The notes under the pieces were generated by a model. It saw only the letters and a program-made list of their open reading frames with translations. It was not told the DNA's origin and made no database searches. Made by a program: the position numbers and the translations under genes. A stretch of DNA of 24,963 nucleotides from Silene noctiflora (taxonomy: Eukaryota; Streptophyta; Magnoliopsida; Caryophyllales; Caryophyllaceae), in assembly GCA_009801015.1 (NCBI GenBank), contig VHZZ01000254.1, positions 28,207-53,169 on the forward strand, in the 5' to 3' direction. Below, one piece after another: positions 10,374 through 24,759 of the stretch; within the stretch, counting starts at the first letter, position 1, and each line of letters starts with the position of its first letter.

Positions 10374-11085
10374 TTGCTAAATCCCGCACGCCATTTTACT
10401 CTATCCAACACATTTTACCCCTTGTTTCCATCAGTACCCTTCATTTAAAAAAAAAAAAAAAAACTCTCTCTACACCACCATTAACATCCCGGACCACCCA
10501 TCAGCCATCCCCCATTACCACTCTACGCCAGCCACAATGACCACCCTACGCCAGTCCCAACAACCAATTTCCGCCCCGTTGAACCATCCATCGAAAGCTG
10601 CAAATGAACAAAATGTTTAATCCCCTTTCCCTAATCCTCAATCTATTCCTCAATAGCTGTTCACCAATTCCCTATTCCCAACGAATATCCATCATCATTC
10701 ACCCCCGTCGCCATACTCCGTCACCGTCGACCCAATCACTGTTTACCGATCCTCCGGCGCCAACGACTCCCTCGCCCTTTACCCATTGTCGTTCATCCTC
10801 CATCGTCGACGACCCAATCGGCGTTCACACATCCCATACGCGACGGCCCATATGAAATCCCATGATTTCAAAGTACTAAACTTGTAGATCGTGTGTTTTT
10901 AGGGATTTTTTAGGTTAAAATCCCATGATTTCATGGTACCAAACTTGCAGGTCGTGGCTTTTTAAAAGATTTCTTAGGTTTTCTCTATCATAGTCTCTCA
11001 TGGTGTTGGAGGAATGAGAGGGGTAAAGTCGGAAAAATGGGAAAAATGTGTAGAATTTAGTAATTTGTTGGGTTGGATTTAGCAA
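10374..11085. mobile_element. MITE-like element with TTGCTAAATCC ends, about 0.7 kb
   Basis: The 11-mer TTGCTAAATCC at 10374-10384 recurs inverted at 11075-11085. The next 50 or so bases on each side also resemble each other (TTACT, ACACATTTT and CCC words in order). The interior has a poly-A run, then a CCACC-rich pocket at 10480-10860. Within it the frame 10604-10855 codes for a serine/proline-rich peptide unlike any family I know. Two ATTTCA-containing direct repeats near 10855-10960 both read AATCCCATGATTTCA. No adjacent target duplication is clear. Confidence 0.5.
10857..10960 (+). repeat. Short direct repeat around AATCCCATGATTTCA
   Basis: AATCCCATGATTTCA followed by GTACTAAACTTGTAG-like sequence occurs at about 10856 and again at about 10919. 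The second copy has small changes, giving a roughly 63-base period. It lies inside the MITE-like element. Confidence 0.6.
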
Positions 11086-11184
11086 GTCCCACTAAACTTT
11101 TACTTAGGCGGGAAAAAAATCAAGGAGATAGCGACATGTGTCAAGTTAATGGATAGTTGTTATTCAATTATAGTTTTATATAGA

Positions 11185-11805
11185 TAAGTGATCTAAAATA
11201 TTTTCTCTCCAAAATGTATATTTTAAATAAGGAAACTATTTGACAATTGAGTTCATTCACTAAATAAGAGAACTAATAATTAAAATTTATTTCATTAAAT
11301 TATTATTATTTTATTAAAACCAGTCTTTTGGTCAAATTATATTATTTTCTCTAAAGCCTAAGCTATAGTATTTTAATTAAATCAAAAATTGATATAAACG
11401 TACAAATTGTTGATTTTTTCTTGATGCTATTATTAGTTTCGTGACAACAAAATTTGAATTTTTTTTATAAATTATCATTAGTTTTATAGTACAAAAATAT
11501 TTTCACTAAAATACAATTCAACTTATTAATTACTCAATTTCCTTCATTAATTCTTAGGTCCAACGTTTTTTTTATAAAGTAAAATATATTGAGGAAAACT
11601 ATGAAGTACTAATTTTATATAAGCAATAATTTTATAAAAGTATAAAATTCTATATACCGTATATACGAACACCTGAATTTGAAGTGAAGTGTAATTAAGT
11701 AGAAATGAAAGGGTTGAGTGGTTGACTATAAAGGTTCAACATGTAATTCTCAAATTGTCATAATCTTTCGAGACCTTAAACTTTATTACACAGCTGACAG
11801 CTCCC
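11185..11805 (+). promoter_or_regulatory. Upstream region of AP5M
   Basis: This AT-rich stretch separates the Helitron-like 5' end from the AP5M start codon. A TATA-like word, CTATAAAG, lies at about 11726-11733, some 75 bases upstream of the ATG. It could set the transcription start, though many plant housekeeping genes lack a TATA box. No other motif could be supported. Confidence 0.35.
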
Positions 11806-14800
11806 ATGCCGGCAACCAAAAATAGGTGCACCATTAGAGCTTTATGGATCCTCAACAATGTCGATTCCATTATTTTCTCCAGGTATTCCTTTCTTCTCCT
11901 TCAATTTCACTTCTTCTTAACTTCCATTTCGATCAGTGTTCAGTCTTCAATATAGATTATAGACTACTCTATTTATCAATTTGATTAATTTCAACAATCA
12001 TACTCAATTGATGAGCAATTGCAATTATTCAACAGGACGTTTCCGACAGCGGAGCGTCGCTGGCGTTCCGCTTTCAAAGCCGAGAATGCGGCGATTTTGA
12101 ACGCTGATGACGGTGGCGATTCTCGTCCTAATGCCGTTCCGCCAACGCTTCCTACTGATTCTGAGTTCTCGGAATCGTTTTCGAAGCGGAGAAAGAGGTT
12201 GTTTACTTTTCCTCTTTTGCTGTTCAATTTAATCATAGTTTCTTTTCACATGAAATTCACTTACGTTTAGACTACTAACCTAGAAGTCTAGAACTAGGAT
12301 GACTTTTACTTATGGCCGCAGAAGAATGTCTAAGTATCGTTAGATTGATTCCGACATACTCCGTAATCCGTATTAGGGAAGCAATTCAATGGTGTAGAGA
12401 ATGGAGTAGCTCGTAACTCCCAAGGCGTCTAAGCTAAATTAGATAATGGCTTGGAGCAAGAAATTCATTAAGCAACTGGTTTGGTTGAAATTGTAAAATC
12501 CAATGATTTACAATAAGAGGAAATAATGACAATAGAACGCACACAAATTGGTTGAATATTGGCTTAGCGTTGGAGGACATTGTAATTTTGCATAAGTTAC
12601 CTTGTAAATCCTATTAGCAACTTCAAGCTGGTAAATGTTTTGTGTGAAACTCAAATTTTACCGTCTTGGACTTGGCGTATCAAATTTACTAGCTAATCAT
12701 TCCATGTGACAATTTCTTCAATGCTAAGTCAATATTTATCCGTTTGTTTAGGTTGTACTGTTATTTTTTTCCCCTCACATTAACTATTGTGGATCTGATG
12801 GTTTTAGAGGAAACCAATGCTTGTAAAAACCAATAGTGGTAAGTGATTAGTTTTGATTTTTATGCTATTAAAGTTTTGTTTGTTCAGCTAGTTACTTATC
12901 CCCTCCCCCTTACCTCGATAGGGGTGATCAAGTGTTGTTTAGGGGTAATGGACATCATAGATAGATACCTCCGACTCGAGTAATAGTAGGATTTAGTGAC
13001 GACATCAGCCACGTGTTTAATAAATTCAAGTATCATCGAAAGATACATGATAAATCAAAATCCGTGTCTTATACTGTGGTGTAATGGCACATGATTCTAG
13101 CTGTCATCAAACGATGAATGACAATCAAAATATGCGTGTCTTATACCATAGTGTAATGGCACATGATTCTAGCTACGTATTGTAGCTAATAAATTAAATT
13201 GAGGGTGAATCATGTTGCTTTTGAGGGGTTAAGGATTGAGGTTGGTCAATATTGTCTTTGTATAATTAATTAGTACAAATTCATGTATAACCTATGTGAT
13301 TATTTTCTACCCCTCTATATCTTCTAAGCATGTGTATGCATAAATTTTGAGCCTCTGAGTTTTTTTGTCTAACATAATTCTTTTTACGTCCTTCTGATGG
13401 GCAAAACCTTTTTTATTCTACTGCAATAGTGAGGGATCTGCTCGGGGTCATGGGTTACGTATGGCTGACTCATTACAGGGATCAGATTCTTGGGTTGATG
13501 ATCCAATCATGCGCCATATCATAAGTCTGTATTTTAGTCGTGAAGAAGGAAAAGACTACTTGCTATGGCCATTAATTCTTCATGTCAAAGGACCCTATAG
13601 CGTCTTGGTATTGCCTTCAGTGGAGCCCCATCATTTGAAAGCATACGAGAGACTATATAAGAGATCTGACTGTGGGACAGCCATTGGTGTGGATCCTAAT
13701 TTATCCTCCTTACTGCTTGATCTTCCATCCATCACAGGGTATGTCAACCTGCTAATACGGTGATGTTTGCATTTTGTGCTTTTCCTGGTTATACACAAGC
13801 TAAATGTTGTGACTGGAGTTCTGATCTGTCTATTTACATTGTGGTCTGCTTATCTATATAGACAACTTTGAGGCATCATCTTATTATTCCACTGAATTAT
13901 ATTATTCCACTGAATTACTTGGGCATGTGTTGTTTTACATACTTCCTTTCCTTGATTCAAGGTAATTTGCCCAAAAGATTTCATCTATGTGTGTGCCTTG
14001 TTGGCATTCACCAGTTTTAGTCTTTTAGAAATGTTTTTGAGTCTATTATGCAGTTGTGTACTTTGCCTGTGTCCTTCATGTTTTGTTCTTTGTTTTCTAT
14101 TTGAAAGTTATTCATTACATTCAACCATTTTACTTGGCCAAGGGTGGGAGGCACTGGGAGGCATTGAGGCATTTTGGGGGGGGTTAAATGGGTATGTTGT
14201 TGTCTGAAAGTGTTTCATGTGGGCGACATGTCTTCGTGCGAGGTTAATAATTAGTACCCATTCTAAGCATGTGTGGAATATATATTCTCGGTTACTCCGT
14301 ATCACTTTCTTGAATAGCTTGCCTAGGCACACATTTACATGTTAGCTAGTTTTTCAAATGATTGTTTTTAGGTTCTTATGGACGAAGATCTGTGGCTGTT
14401 GAGCATGATGCTAAATTGCTACTATTATTGGGTATTGTAAGCACTCGAGATAAAAAAAATAACCATCACTACACCTATATGTTTATCTTATAGGTTTCCG
14501 GAAAAGTGTCTGGGGTACTGAGATAAATATCTATGGTACCTTCTGAATGCATTTAGGTGAAATTTTTTATTGTATCAGGTACAATTATTTCTAGTAGTTT
14601 GCTGAAACTAGATTTTTGGCTCTTAAACCTGGCAGGGCATGTATGGTGGCACATGTCATTGGAGATATTATCATGGGTGATATTGTGGAACCTGAAATAG
14701 CTGTTAATCAGGCTCCTTCAGTAGGAGGGCTCCTAGATTCATTAACTGGCAGCATTGGGATAACTGGTATCTCGGCAAGGGCCAAACCGGCAGCTGTTTC

Positions 14801-17800
14801 AGTCACAGCTTCCCCTGCCTCCTCTGCTTCTACCATGTCAGATGCTCCAAATGCTGGCTCTAGGCCTCTAGATAAAGATGTTTTACATTCTTTTATCAGC
14901 AGTTCTATGCCATTTGGTTGGTATCTTTTTTACCTCCATGAATCATGATAGATTTGCGGATGATTTTGATGGTTTTACAATAACATTACCGTAGTGTGTC
15001 AAAGTACTCCCATTGTATTAAATCTTGGTTTGGTCATTGTTTCCGGTGTCGATTCTTGCGGCCTAATCTTGCTCGATGCGGCCAGTATCGCCTCAAAATA
15101 CGGCAAAATGTGGTCGTAATAACCTTCAAAACCTTGATAACTTAGTCGTGTATTTGTGTTGCAGTTGATATTTGAAACCACGAAACTCCTGCAAATGGTA
15201 GGGTAGGGGGAGTTTGATGTAAGCAGCATAATGCCCGTGTTAAATGTTAACAACATAGTGAGCCTGTATCCGGATTACCCAAAATGAAAATTGTATCGAG
15301 AATTGCATTGAATGAATATGATTGTGTTATTATTGTATTAATGTTCATTTGTTTTATGTCCAGGTACTTTGTTGGATCTCAACTACTACAATTTTTCTGC
15401 TATTAAGCTCAATGGCTTTTCTTCCTTAGACGTGCCACCTGCTGATGCCAAGCAGCCAGCATGGAAGCCATATCTTTACCGAGGCAAACAGAGAATGTTA
15501 CTCACAATTTGTGAAACAATCAATGCTGCCATGTATGATCGTGATGAGATCCCTGATAGTATTTCAGTTGCTGGCTTAGTTAACTGTAGAGCAGAGCTGG
15601 AGGGTTTGCCTGATGTTTCTTTCCCCTTATCAGGTCTCAACAATTCACATATTGAGGTATTATCATTCCATCCATGTGTTCAAGTTCCTGAGCAAGGTTT
15701 AGATAAGCAGGCTCTCATGTTTTCACCACCTTTTGGCAATTTCACTTTAATGCGTTACATGGCTTCCTGTAACCTCGGACCTCCAATTAAAGGATTTTAC
15801 CAGCTCTCCATGGTTTCAGAAAATGAAGGCGCATTTCTCTTTAAATTACGACTTATGGAAGGCTATAAGGCTCCTTTAACAATGGAATTCTGTACCATAA
15901 CGATGCCATTTCCTCGAAGAAGGGTGGTCTCTTTTGAAGGGACGCCTTCTATCGGCACTATATCCTTTACGGACCACTCAATTGAATGGAAAATTATAGT
16001 CAGTGGCAGAGGAATTACGGGAAAGAGTGTTGAGGCTATGTTTACTGGAACAGTTAAATTTGCACGATTACAGACTCAAAAATCTTTCTCATCAGTGAGA
16101 GGTGCTATGATTGATGAAGATACTGATGATGAAACAGAAAATTCAAGTAACATGGTAAATATTGAGGAGCTATTGGAGGAGAAGATGAGAAAGGATCTTC
16201 CACCTGTAGAGTTAGAGGAGCCATTTTGTTGGCAGGCGTATGATTATGCTAAAGTAAGTAGACTCAACTACAGAATTCTAGGAGAATCTACTGACTTTGT
16301 CAGGGACAATGCCCCTACCCTATTTTGTTAATGTGTGAATGCTAGTTTTCTGCCTAGCTCTAAAAACATGTGTGCTTGCACCTTACTGATTTTGACTTCC
16401 CTATGAAAGTCTGAAGTTGTTCACTAAGGGGCTGTTTGGTTAAAGGGTAATTGGGAATAGGGAAGGGAGTGAACCCCTCCTTTCCTTTAGTTGATGTTTG
16501 TTTGACACTTTTTTTACGTTTCCCTTCACCCCAAACTTCGAATGGGATTGCCCCAAACTCCTCTAACTTGATTCCCCTACCACCCCAAGGGTTTGGGATT
16601 CCCTTACCCTCACCCACCATCTACACTTCTACAGTCAACACCACCATCACACCTCCATGTTATCTCTCACCTCCCACCACCATGCCCCCAAACCCCCGCC
16701 TCCTGCCCCTGCCCCTCAACCACCAGACCCACCAAGCCCTCATCCCCTGCTAACCACCATGCCCACCGTCTCAACCATTTCAGAACTCCGCCGCCCCAAA
16801 ACGCCCATGCTACACTCAATTTCCTCCCTAAGCTACCGTCATCTACATCGTCTTAGCCAACCGCTGCACAAACTCCTTCATCCTATTTTCTTTTGTTGAT
16901 AGTCGCCCCTAATTGTTAGATCTACAACATACCAATGACAATCTCTGTCAACACCACCACAATTGGCTTCCTTGGAAAAATTCGAACCGGAAAGTGCTCT
17001 TGTGTGCCGGATTAGTCGCTGCAAAAATAGCGGTGGTGGTCAGTTCTGGAGTTAGTGGCCCCGTTTCGGTGTTGTTTGGGCCAGTTTCGGTGGTGGTGGG
17101 GTCAGTTTTGGTGGTGGTAGTGGTGTTTTGAGATGGGGCGTTCGTTGTTGAGTTAGGCATGAGAGGGATTTTGGGTGGTAGGATGGGTGATTATTGGGTG
17201 TGGATAACTTTTATCATTCCCTTTCATTTAATTACCAAACAAGTGAATGAGTGATTGAATCAAAGGGAATTCATCTCTATTCAAGTAACTCTTGGCTTTG
17301 TTGCTTCTTCCAACTCTCTCCCTTTGTAAAAGAGACTTAAGTGTTGGAATTTGGGATAAATTCTTCTAAATTTATTTTTCAGGGATGTGGCATAAGTTAC
17401 TGCTTGTGAATAGAGATATTTAGTGATTTGTCTCTGATTCTTATGATATATAGTAGGATTTCCTTGGCATATCATGTTACTTTAACCCTTGAGACATCAC
17501 AGGCATCCTTCAAGATCGTGGGGACATCACTTTCTGGAATGTCCGTCGACACAAAATCTGTAAGTTACTGGATTTTATATATTTCTTATCTTTGTTTGGA
17601 ACTATAATATGAGAATCAACGAAAATTTCACCTTTCGCGTACCAAGCTATATCCCAATTGTCTGTGGCCTATGCATTACCCCAATCAACTTGCATGCTAC
17701 TGCTTCTGTATGTCTATATTACAATCTCACTTTGCTGTCTAAGTGAGCACCTGTATCACCATGATAGACCGGGTACAATCTTTCACGAGTTATTTGCATC

Positions 17801-19218
17801 ACTGTTTGACATTCTCTCTGTATTCTGAGTTTGAAAGTGGGGGCATCCTTGTCTGCTAGAAAAGGTTTTCCAGTCCCTACTTTGTTTGAACTACTTAATT
17901 CGTAACTATGTACCATCTAAAAGTACCCGCTATTTAGGAAGACTGTACCATCTGTGTGCTATACTGCTATGTGCATCTCATTTGACAGACCTACCTTGAT
18001 ATGGAAAATGCTGTTCCTAATATCGCTGCTTTCAGTAACATTTGTTTGGTATTGTTATTTTGTTGGATTGTATTCTCTCTCATAGTTTTGCTTGCTTTTG
18101 GATCAGATCATTATCTATCCTGCTGTTAAAGCGCCTATTGAGTTTTCTACTCAGGTAACCCTCTCTGTATTTTCAATTTATTAATCACATAAAGTTATCT
18201 TGTAAAAACTTTCAAGTTTTAACTTGTCACTGCTTTGCGTGCAATAAAAGATTAGTACGTTATGGGAATGTGTTTCTGAGATTTGGCACCTATATTGAGA
18301 TTTGGCACCTATAAAAGATTAGTGTATTACTAATTAGACTCATATTAACCTTCCCTAGTTCAGTAACATTAAAGTGCTGAAACCCGAACCATATGGATCA
18401 TATTCTTTCTTGTTGGAAACGCTTGGCTGCTAACTTCTCATGTTTTAACCCTTAAAGTAGTTTACAACTACTTGAAATCCCGGGTTAGGACTTTAGGGGT
18501 TAGGACTTAGGACAAGACTTGTCAAACCATTGGATCTCCGGGTCAAGTATGAATTAGTGATACATGAGATGAATTAAATCTTCTGAACTCTAGGAACCAT
18601 TCGGTGCGGTACTCCTAGCGTCCCAGTCAAGACTTAAAAGCGTGTTATTTCTGATCAATTTTTGTGAGAGGACATGCAATCGGGTTAGGGAGCACACACT
18701 CATTCTCTGTCACACACATGTCTGAGATGGGCCAACGAGGAGTATGTACACTATCAGCCTAATTGACCCAAATGGAATTATGTAAATTATTGGCAGTGAG
18801 AGACAAAAACAGAGTACGTTCATAAGCTAGTGGTTGGGATGGACAAAAATGGAATACGTAAATTATTAGATGGACAAAGAGCTTGTCGTTTAAAATAGAA
18901 TACTGTCCTGAGGTGATGAGGAAATGGGAACAAGTCGCCACTCGCCACTCGCCACTTAACAGGCATATGAGAGAATTCAAACACATTGCAGCTGGGTGAA
19001 ATTTGACTGACTTCTTCCATTGAGGCAATCTTTACTATATTCACATATTCCCAGCTATAGTTGATGATGCAATTTTATTCTTTTGTTTGGACGTATATTT
19101 CTTTAAGGAGATTAACATCTCACATATTCCAATATCGTAGGTATCATCTGGGGACTACATTTTATGGAATACACTAGGGAAATGCCCATCTGCTGCAATG
19201 CCAAAGACGAAGAACTGA
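11806..19218 (+). CDS. AP5M: AP-5 complex subunit mu (eight exons, 633 aa predicted)
   Basis: This is the medium (mu) subunit of the AP-5 adaptor, a clathrin-independent coat complex of late endosomes that sorts membrane cargo. My exon model is 11806-11882, 12036-12197, 13430-13738, 14636-14916, 15364-16253, 17503-17559, 18107-18154 and 19141-19218. All junctions are GT-AG, phases agree, and the sum is 1902 nt including TGA. The start MPATKNRCTIRALWILNN begins a longin-like N-terminal region. Exon 3 carries the family signature GSDSWVDDPI (about residues 97-106). The mu homology domain runs from about residue 316 (GKQRMLLTICETINAAMYDR) to about 625, with MEFCTITMPFPRRR near 450-463 and LEEPFCWQAYDYAK at the end of exon 5. 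An acidic insert (DEDTDDETE, about 527-535) lies inside it. Length and C-terminus match what I recall of Arabidopsis At2g20790. The frame is intact. The large introns hold transposon debris, notably intron 5. Only the short terminal exons and the exact ATG are less certain. Confidence 0.93.
12198..13429 (+). other. AP5M intron 2 (1.2 kb)
   Basis: A phase-2 intron between donor GGTTGT and acceptor CAATAG. It contains two ACTCCGTA-type words near 12358 and a 72-base tandem duplication at 13033-13176. No other gene or element could be supported. Confidence 0.8.
13033..13176 (+). repeat. Tandem duplication, 72-base period, two copies
   Basis: The word GTAATGGCACATGATTCTAG occurs at 13081 and again at 13153. 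Preceding sequence (AATCAAAAT, GTGTCTTATAC) also repeats with a few changes. It lies in AP5M intron 2 and has no evident function. Confidence 0.8.
13739..14635 (+). other. AP5M intron 3 (0.9 kb)
   Basis: A phase-2 intron. It includes an 18-base tandem duplication of ATTATTCCACTGAATTA at 13883-13917 and an ACTCCGTA word at 14294. The frames at 13989-14207 (plus) and 14108-14332 (minus) overlap on opposite strands and have no recognisable motif. Confidence 0.8.
13883..13917 (+). repeat. Short tandem duplication, 18-base period
   Basis: ATTATTCCACTGAATTA occurs at 13883-13899 and 13901-13917, exactly repeated. Confidence 0.9.
14917..15363 (+). other. AP5M intron 4 (447 bases)
   Basis: A phase-1 intron between SMPF-G and G-TLLDL. 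The donor must be at 14917: the alternative GT four bases downstream would break the frame. Nothing else is recognised inside. Confidence 0.8.
16254..17502 (+). other. AP5M intron 5 (1.25 kb) with insertion
   Basis: A phase-0 intron with a strong GTAAGTA donor. Retention would add about 25 residues and then a stop at 16329-16331. Most of it is occupied by the probable insertion at about 16428-17243. Confidence 0.85.
16428..17243. mobile_element. Probable hAT-like non-autonomous insertion in AP5M intron 5
   Basis: The left end GGGGCTGTTTGGTTAAAGGG resembles the GGGGCTGTTTGGTT start common to plant hAT-type MITEs. The right side has AATTACCAAACAAG, an imperfect inverted match to GTTTGGTTAAAGGGTAATT. 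The first half is CCACC/CCCC-rich on the plus strand (16560-16800). The second half is GGTGG-rich (17030-17200), so the element has opposite base skew in its two halves and could fold back. Overlapping frames here encode only proline- or valine/glycine-rich peptides. No clear target duplication was found, so the ends are approximate. Confidence 0.5.
18245..18322 (+). repeat. Short nested duplications in AP5M intron 7
   Basis: GAGATTTGGCACCTATA occurs at 18278 and 18297 (19-base period). ATAAAAGATTAGT flanks the block at about 18245 and 18311. This looks like local slippage. Confidence 0.8.
18935..18955 (+). repeat. (TCGCCAC)3 tandem repeat
   Basis: Three exact copies of the 7-mer TCGCCAC lie in AP5M intron 7. 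Confidence 0.95.
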
Positions 19219-20545
19219 CATCAGCAAAACTGAGGTGTTTTCTTCACCCAGAATATAGCATCAAAGAGCTGCGGCACTAACCACTTGCAGACAAATGTAT
19301 GGACTATTAGCCGCTGGAAATACCAGTTTCGGGGGACAATTGGAAGAACAGTACTTGCAGCATCCGAGTATAGTGTACTTGTAGTTGCAAATGGTTGTAA
19401 ATTTCATGTATTTGCACGGAAAGGCATTTTTGTAGCGCATGTGGAATGGAAAATAGGGGGCCGATAAGTCATTACGCCATGACTTTCCGATAGAGTAAAG
19501 CAAAATATTTCACCTTCTTGTTTTCATTTCTTTTACCGTGGAAGGCAATGTCTAGACTATAAGAGTACCACCCTTCGTGACTTTACCATATAACACCTTT
19601 GTATGTTAGGGTAACCGAAATCAATGTACTCCGTACCTTTTATAACTTGTTTCGCATTGTAGGGTGAAAAACATCAATACAAAAGCAAGCTACTTCCGGA
19701 GATTTTGACAAGAAAAAGGCGACCTATAAAGCCACCGGAGATTGATAGGTTGACAACGCCACCAAGTTTAGTATGAAAATTTTTGATGTTGCGTTGGATT
19801 TCCCGTGGCACAAAGGCAATCGCGAGTGCTCCAAAAAAACAAACCTAGAGGCTAGAACCACATGAAAACTAGAAATACACATGTTGAAATAGCTATAATT
19901 CGAGAAAATAAATATATCAGTAGACAAGTAACAACATTATAATCATCAAAGATGCACACTAAAAGTAGAATACTACTTGTACAGTATAATTGTATATACA
20001 CGCAAAGCCTTCCTTCGTTATCTAAATTTTCGGAAAAATAAATCATTTTCCTTCTCGTCAACTGATCTCAACCAGAACGAAACATGAATCTTGAACAAGA
20101 ATGGTATGAGCCTACACAGTACGTGACTATCTTTCCTAAACACGGATGCCGTTAAAATGAAGTGATGAAGAGTCACACTTCACTCGAAACACAAACCTTC
20201 AAATTAAACTTGGCATGAACTCAAATCTGACAACACAGACAAAACCCAGATTAGAAGCCAAATGATCTTTTGTAAGGCGATTTTTCACTAAGATAGTGTA
20301 AGAAAGTATGTTATTTACCCGAATACCTCTTAATTTTTTTAACCAACTCCGTGTAATAGAGGTATTTTGGTATTTAACAAGAGGTTCTACGTACTGCTCG
20401 TGTAAAACCGCTTTACATATATTTATGGATCAGAAAGAACCTCATTCTTGTCCAGAGCATATTCGTCAAAGACAGCCACGGCATTTCTATGTGCAAAACG
20501 GTGTTTGGCTGAAATTATATGTAATTGAGATGTGGTCCTCGAATC
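19219..20545. other. Convergent intergenic region: 3' UTRs of AP5M and ZTL
   Basis: AP5M (plus) and the ZTL gene (minus) converge here, with about 1.3 kb between stop codons. The proximal parts presumably hold both 3' UTRs and polyadenylation sites. I could not place a confident poly(A) signal for either. AATAAA-like words near 19904 and 20036 on the plus strand are far from the AP5M stop. Frames such as 19285-19467 and 20308-20670 show no conserved motif, and the latter overlaps ZTL coding sequence antisense. An ACTCCGTA word lies at 19628. Confidence 0.6.
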
Positions 20546-24290
<3,745 letters not shown>

Positions 24291-24293
24291 TTG

Positions 24294-24570
24294 GTTTTTT
24301 TTTTGGACCGAAACTATCTGAATTGAATTGAACTAAATTTAGTAGAGTTGAACGTAACTGATTTATTGGAGTTGAATTGAACTGAAGTAAAAGTTAATTT
24401 CTGAAGAGAAGAGCTGAGCTGAGCTGAACCGAACTGGACGAAATTGAACTGAATTGAATAGAGATGAATTGAACTGGTGTAAGAATTAATTTCTGAAGTT
24501 GAATTGAACTGAACTAAATAAAACTGAACTGAACTGAAATTAGCCGAAATTAAGTCCAAAAGAACAGGGC
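24294..24570. mobile_element. Degenerate GAATTGAACT-repeat element
   Basis: About 270 bases are built from pentamer-like words (TTGAA, CTGAA, GAACT). They are bounded by TTTTTTTTGGACCGAA on the left and AATTAAGTCCAAAAGAACAG on the right. The right end, inverted, reads CTGTTCTTTTGGACTTAATT, so the ends are imperfect inverted repeats. The right end is shared with the fragment in ZTL intron 1. The minus-strand frame at 24314-24559 (SVQFNS-type repeats) is a translation of the repeat. Confidence 0.55.
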
Positions 24571-24594
24571 CTACTACCGACTAGTAGTAATCTC

Positions 24595-24720
24595 GTCAAC
24601 CAGGTCAGGTCAATTCAGATCTATCATATTATCAGGTTGTGTCAGGTTTATTTGGGTTTCGGGTGTTTTTCGGCTATGTTGGTCGGCTCATTTCGGGTCA
24701 AGTGAATCGGGTTATTTCGT
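24595..24720. repeat. GGGTC/CAGGTC-rich stretch
   Basis: Degenerate CAGGTCAGGTC and TTTCGGGTC words resemble the interior of the hAT-type element at 7498-7942 and the tract at 164-330. No terminal repeats were found. Confidence 0.4.
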
Positions 24721-24759
24721 GTTCATTGGGCTTATACCCATTATATATGTAATTATGGT

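Larger units (their letters stand above)
7046..11184 (-). mobile_element. Helitron-like element H3 (non-autonomous, about 4.1 kb with nested insertions)
   Basis: On the minus strand the 5' end at 11184 reads TCTATATAAAACTATAATTG, preceded by A. Further in come GACACATGTC and a CCCGCC word. The 3' end at 7046 is CTAG followed by T, with a perfect hairpin (GTGCAA, TT, TTGCAC) about 10 bases before it. Pairing these two ends is inference: orientation and end types agree, and I saw no competing terminus of either kind between them. Three smaller elements (7498-7942, 8885-9838 and 10374-11085) lie inside, leaving roughly 2 kb of host element. No Helitron protein is encoded. Confidence 0.5.
18155..19140 (+). 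other. AP5M intron 7 (1 kb)
   Basis: A phase-0 intron. It holds a short duplication at 18245-18320, GGGTTAGGACTT-type direct repeats near 18482-18510, a (TCGCCAC)3 run at 18935-18955, and two similar ATGGAAT(T)A...GTAAATTATT words near 18772 and 18850. The minus-strand frames at 18759-19044 have no family features. Confidence 0.75.

Noticed and set aside
10604..10855. Serine/proline-rich 83-aa frame
   Set aside because: It lies in a C-rich pocket inside a MITE-like element. The composition explains the absence of stops and no domain is visible.
19285..19467. 60-aa plus-strand frame after the AP5M stop, considered as a further exon
   Set aside because: The AP5M C-terminus already ends where the family is expected to end (DYILWNTLGK...), and the frame has no upstream splice acceptor that would extend the protein in phase.
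24314..24559. Minus-strand frame with SVQFNS-like repeats
   Set aside because: It is a translation of the GAATTGAACT repeat, with no start context or homologous family known to me.
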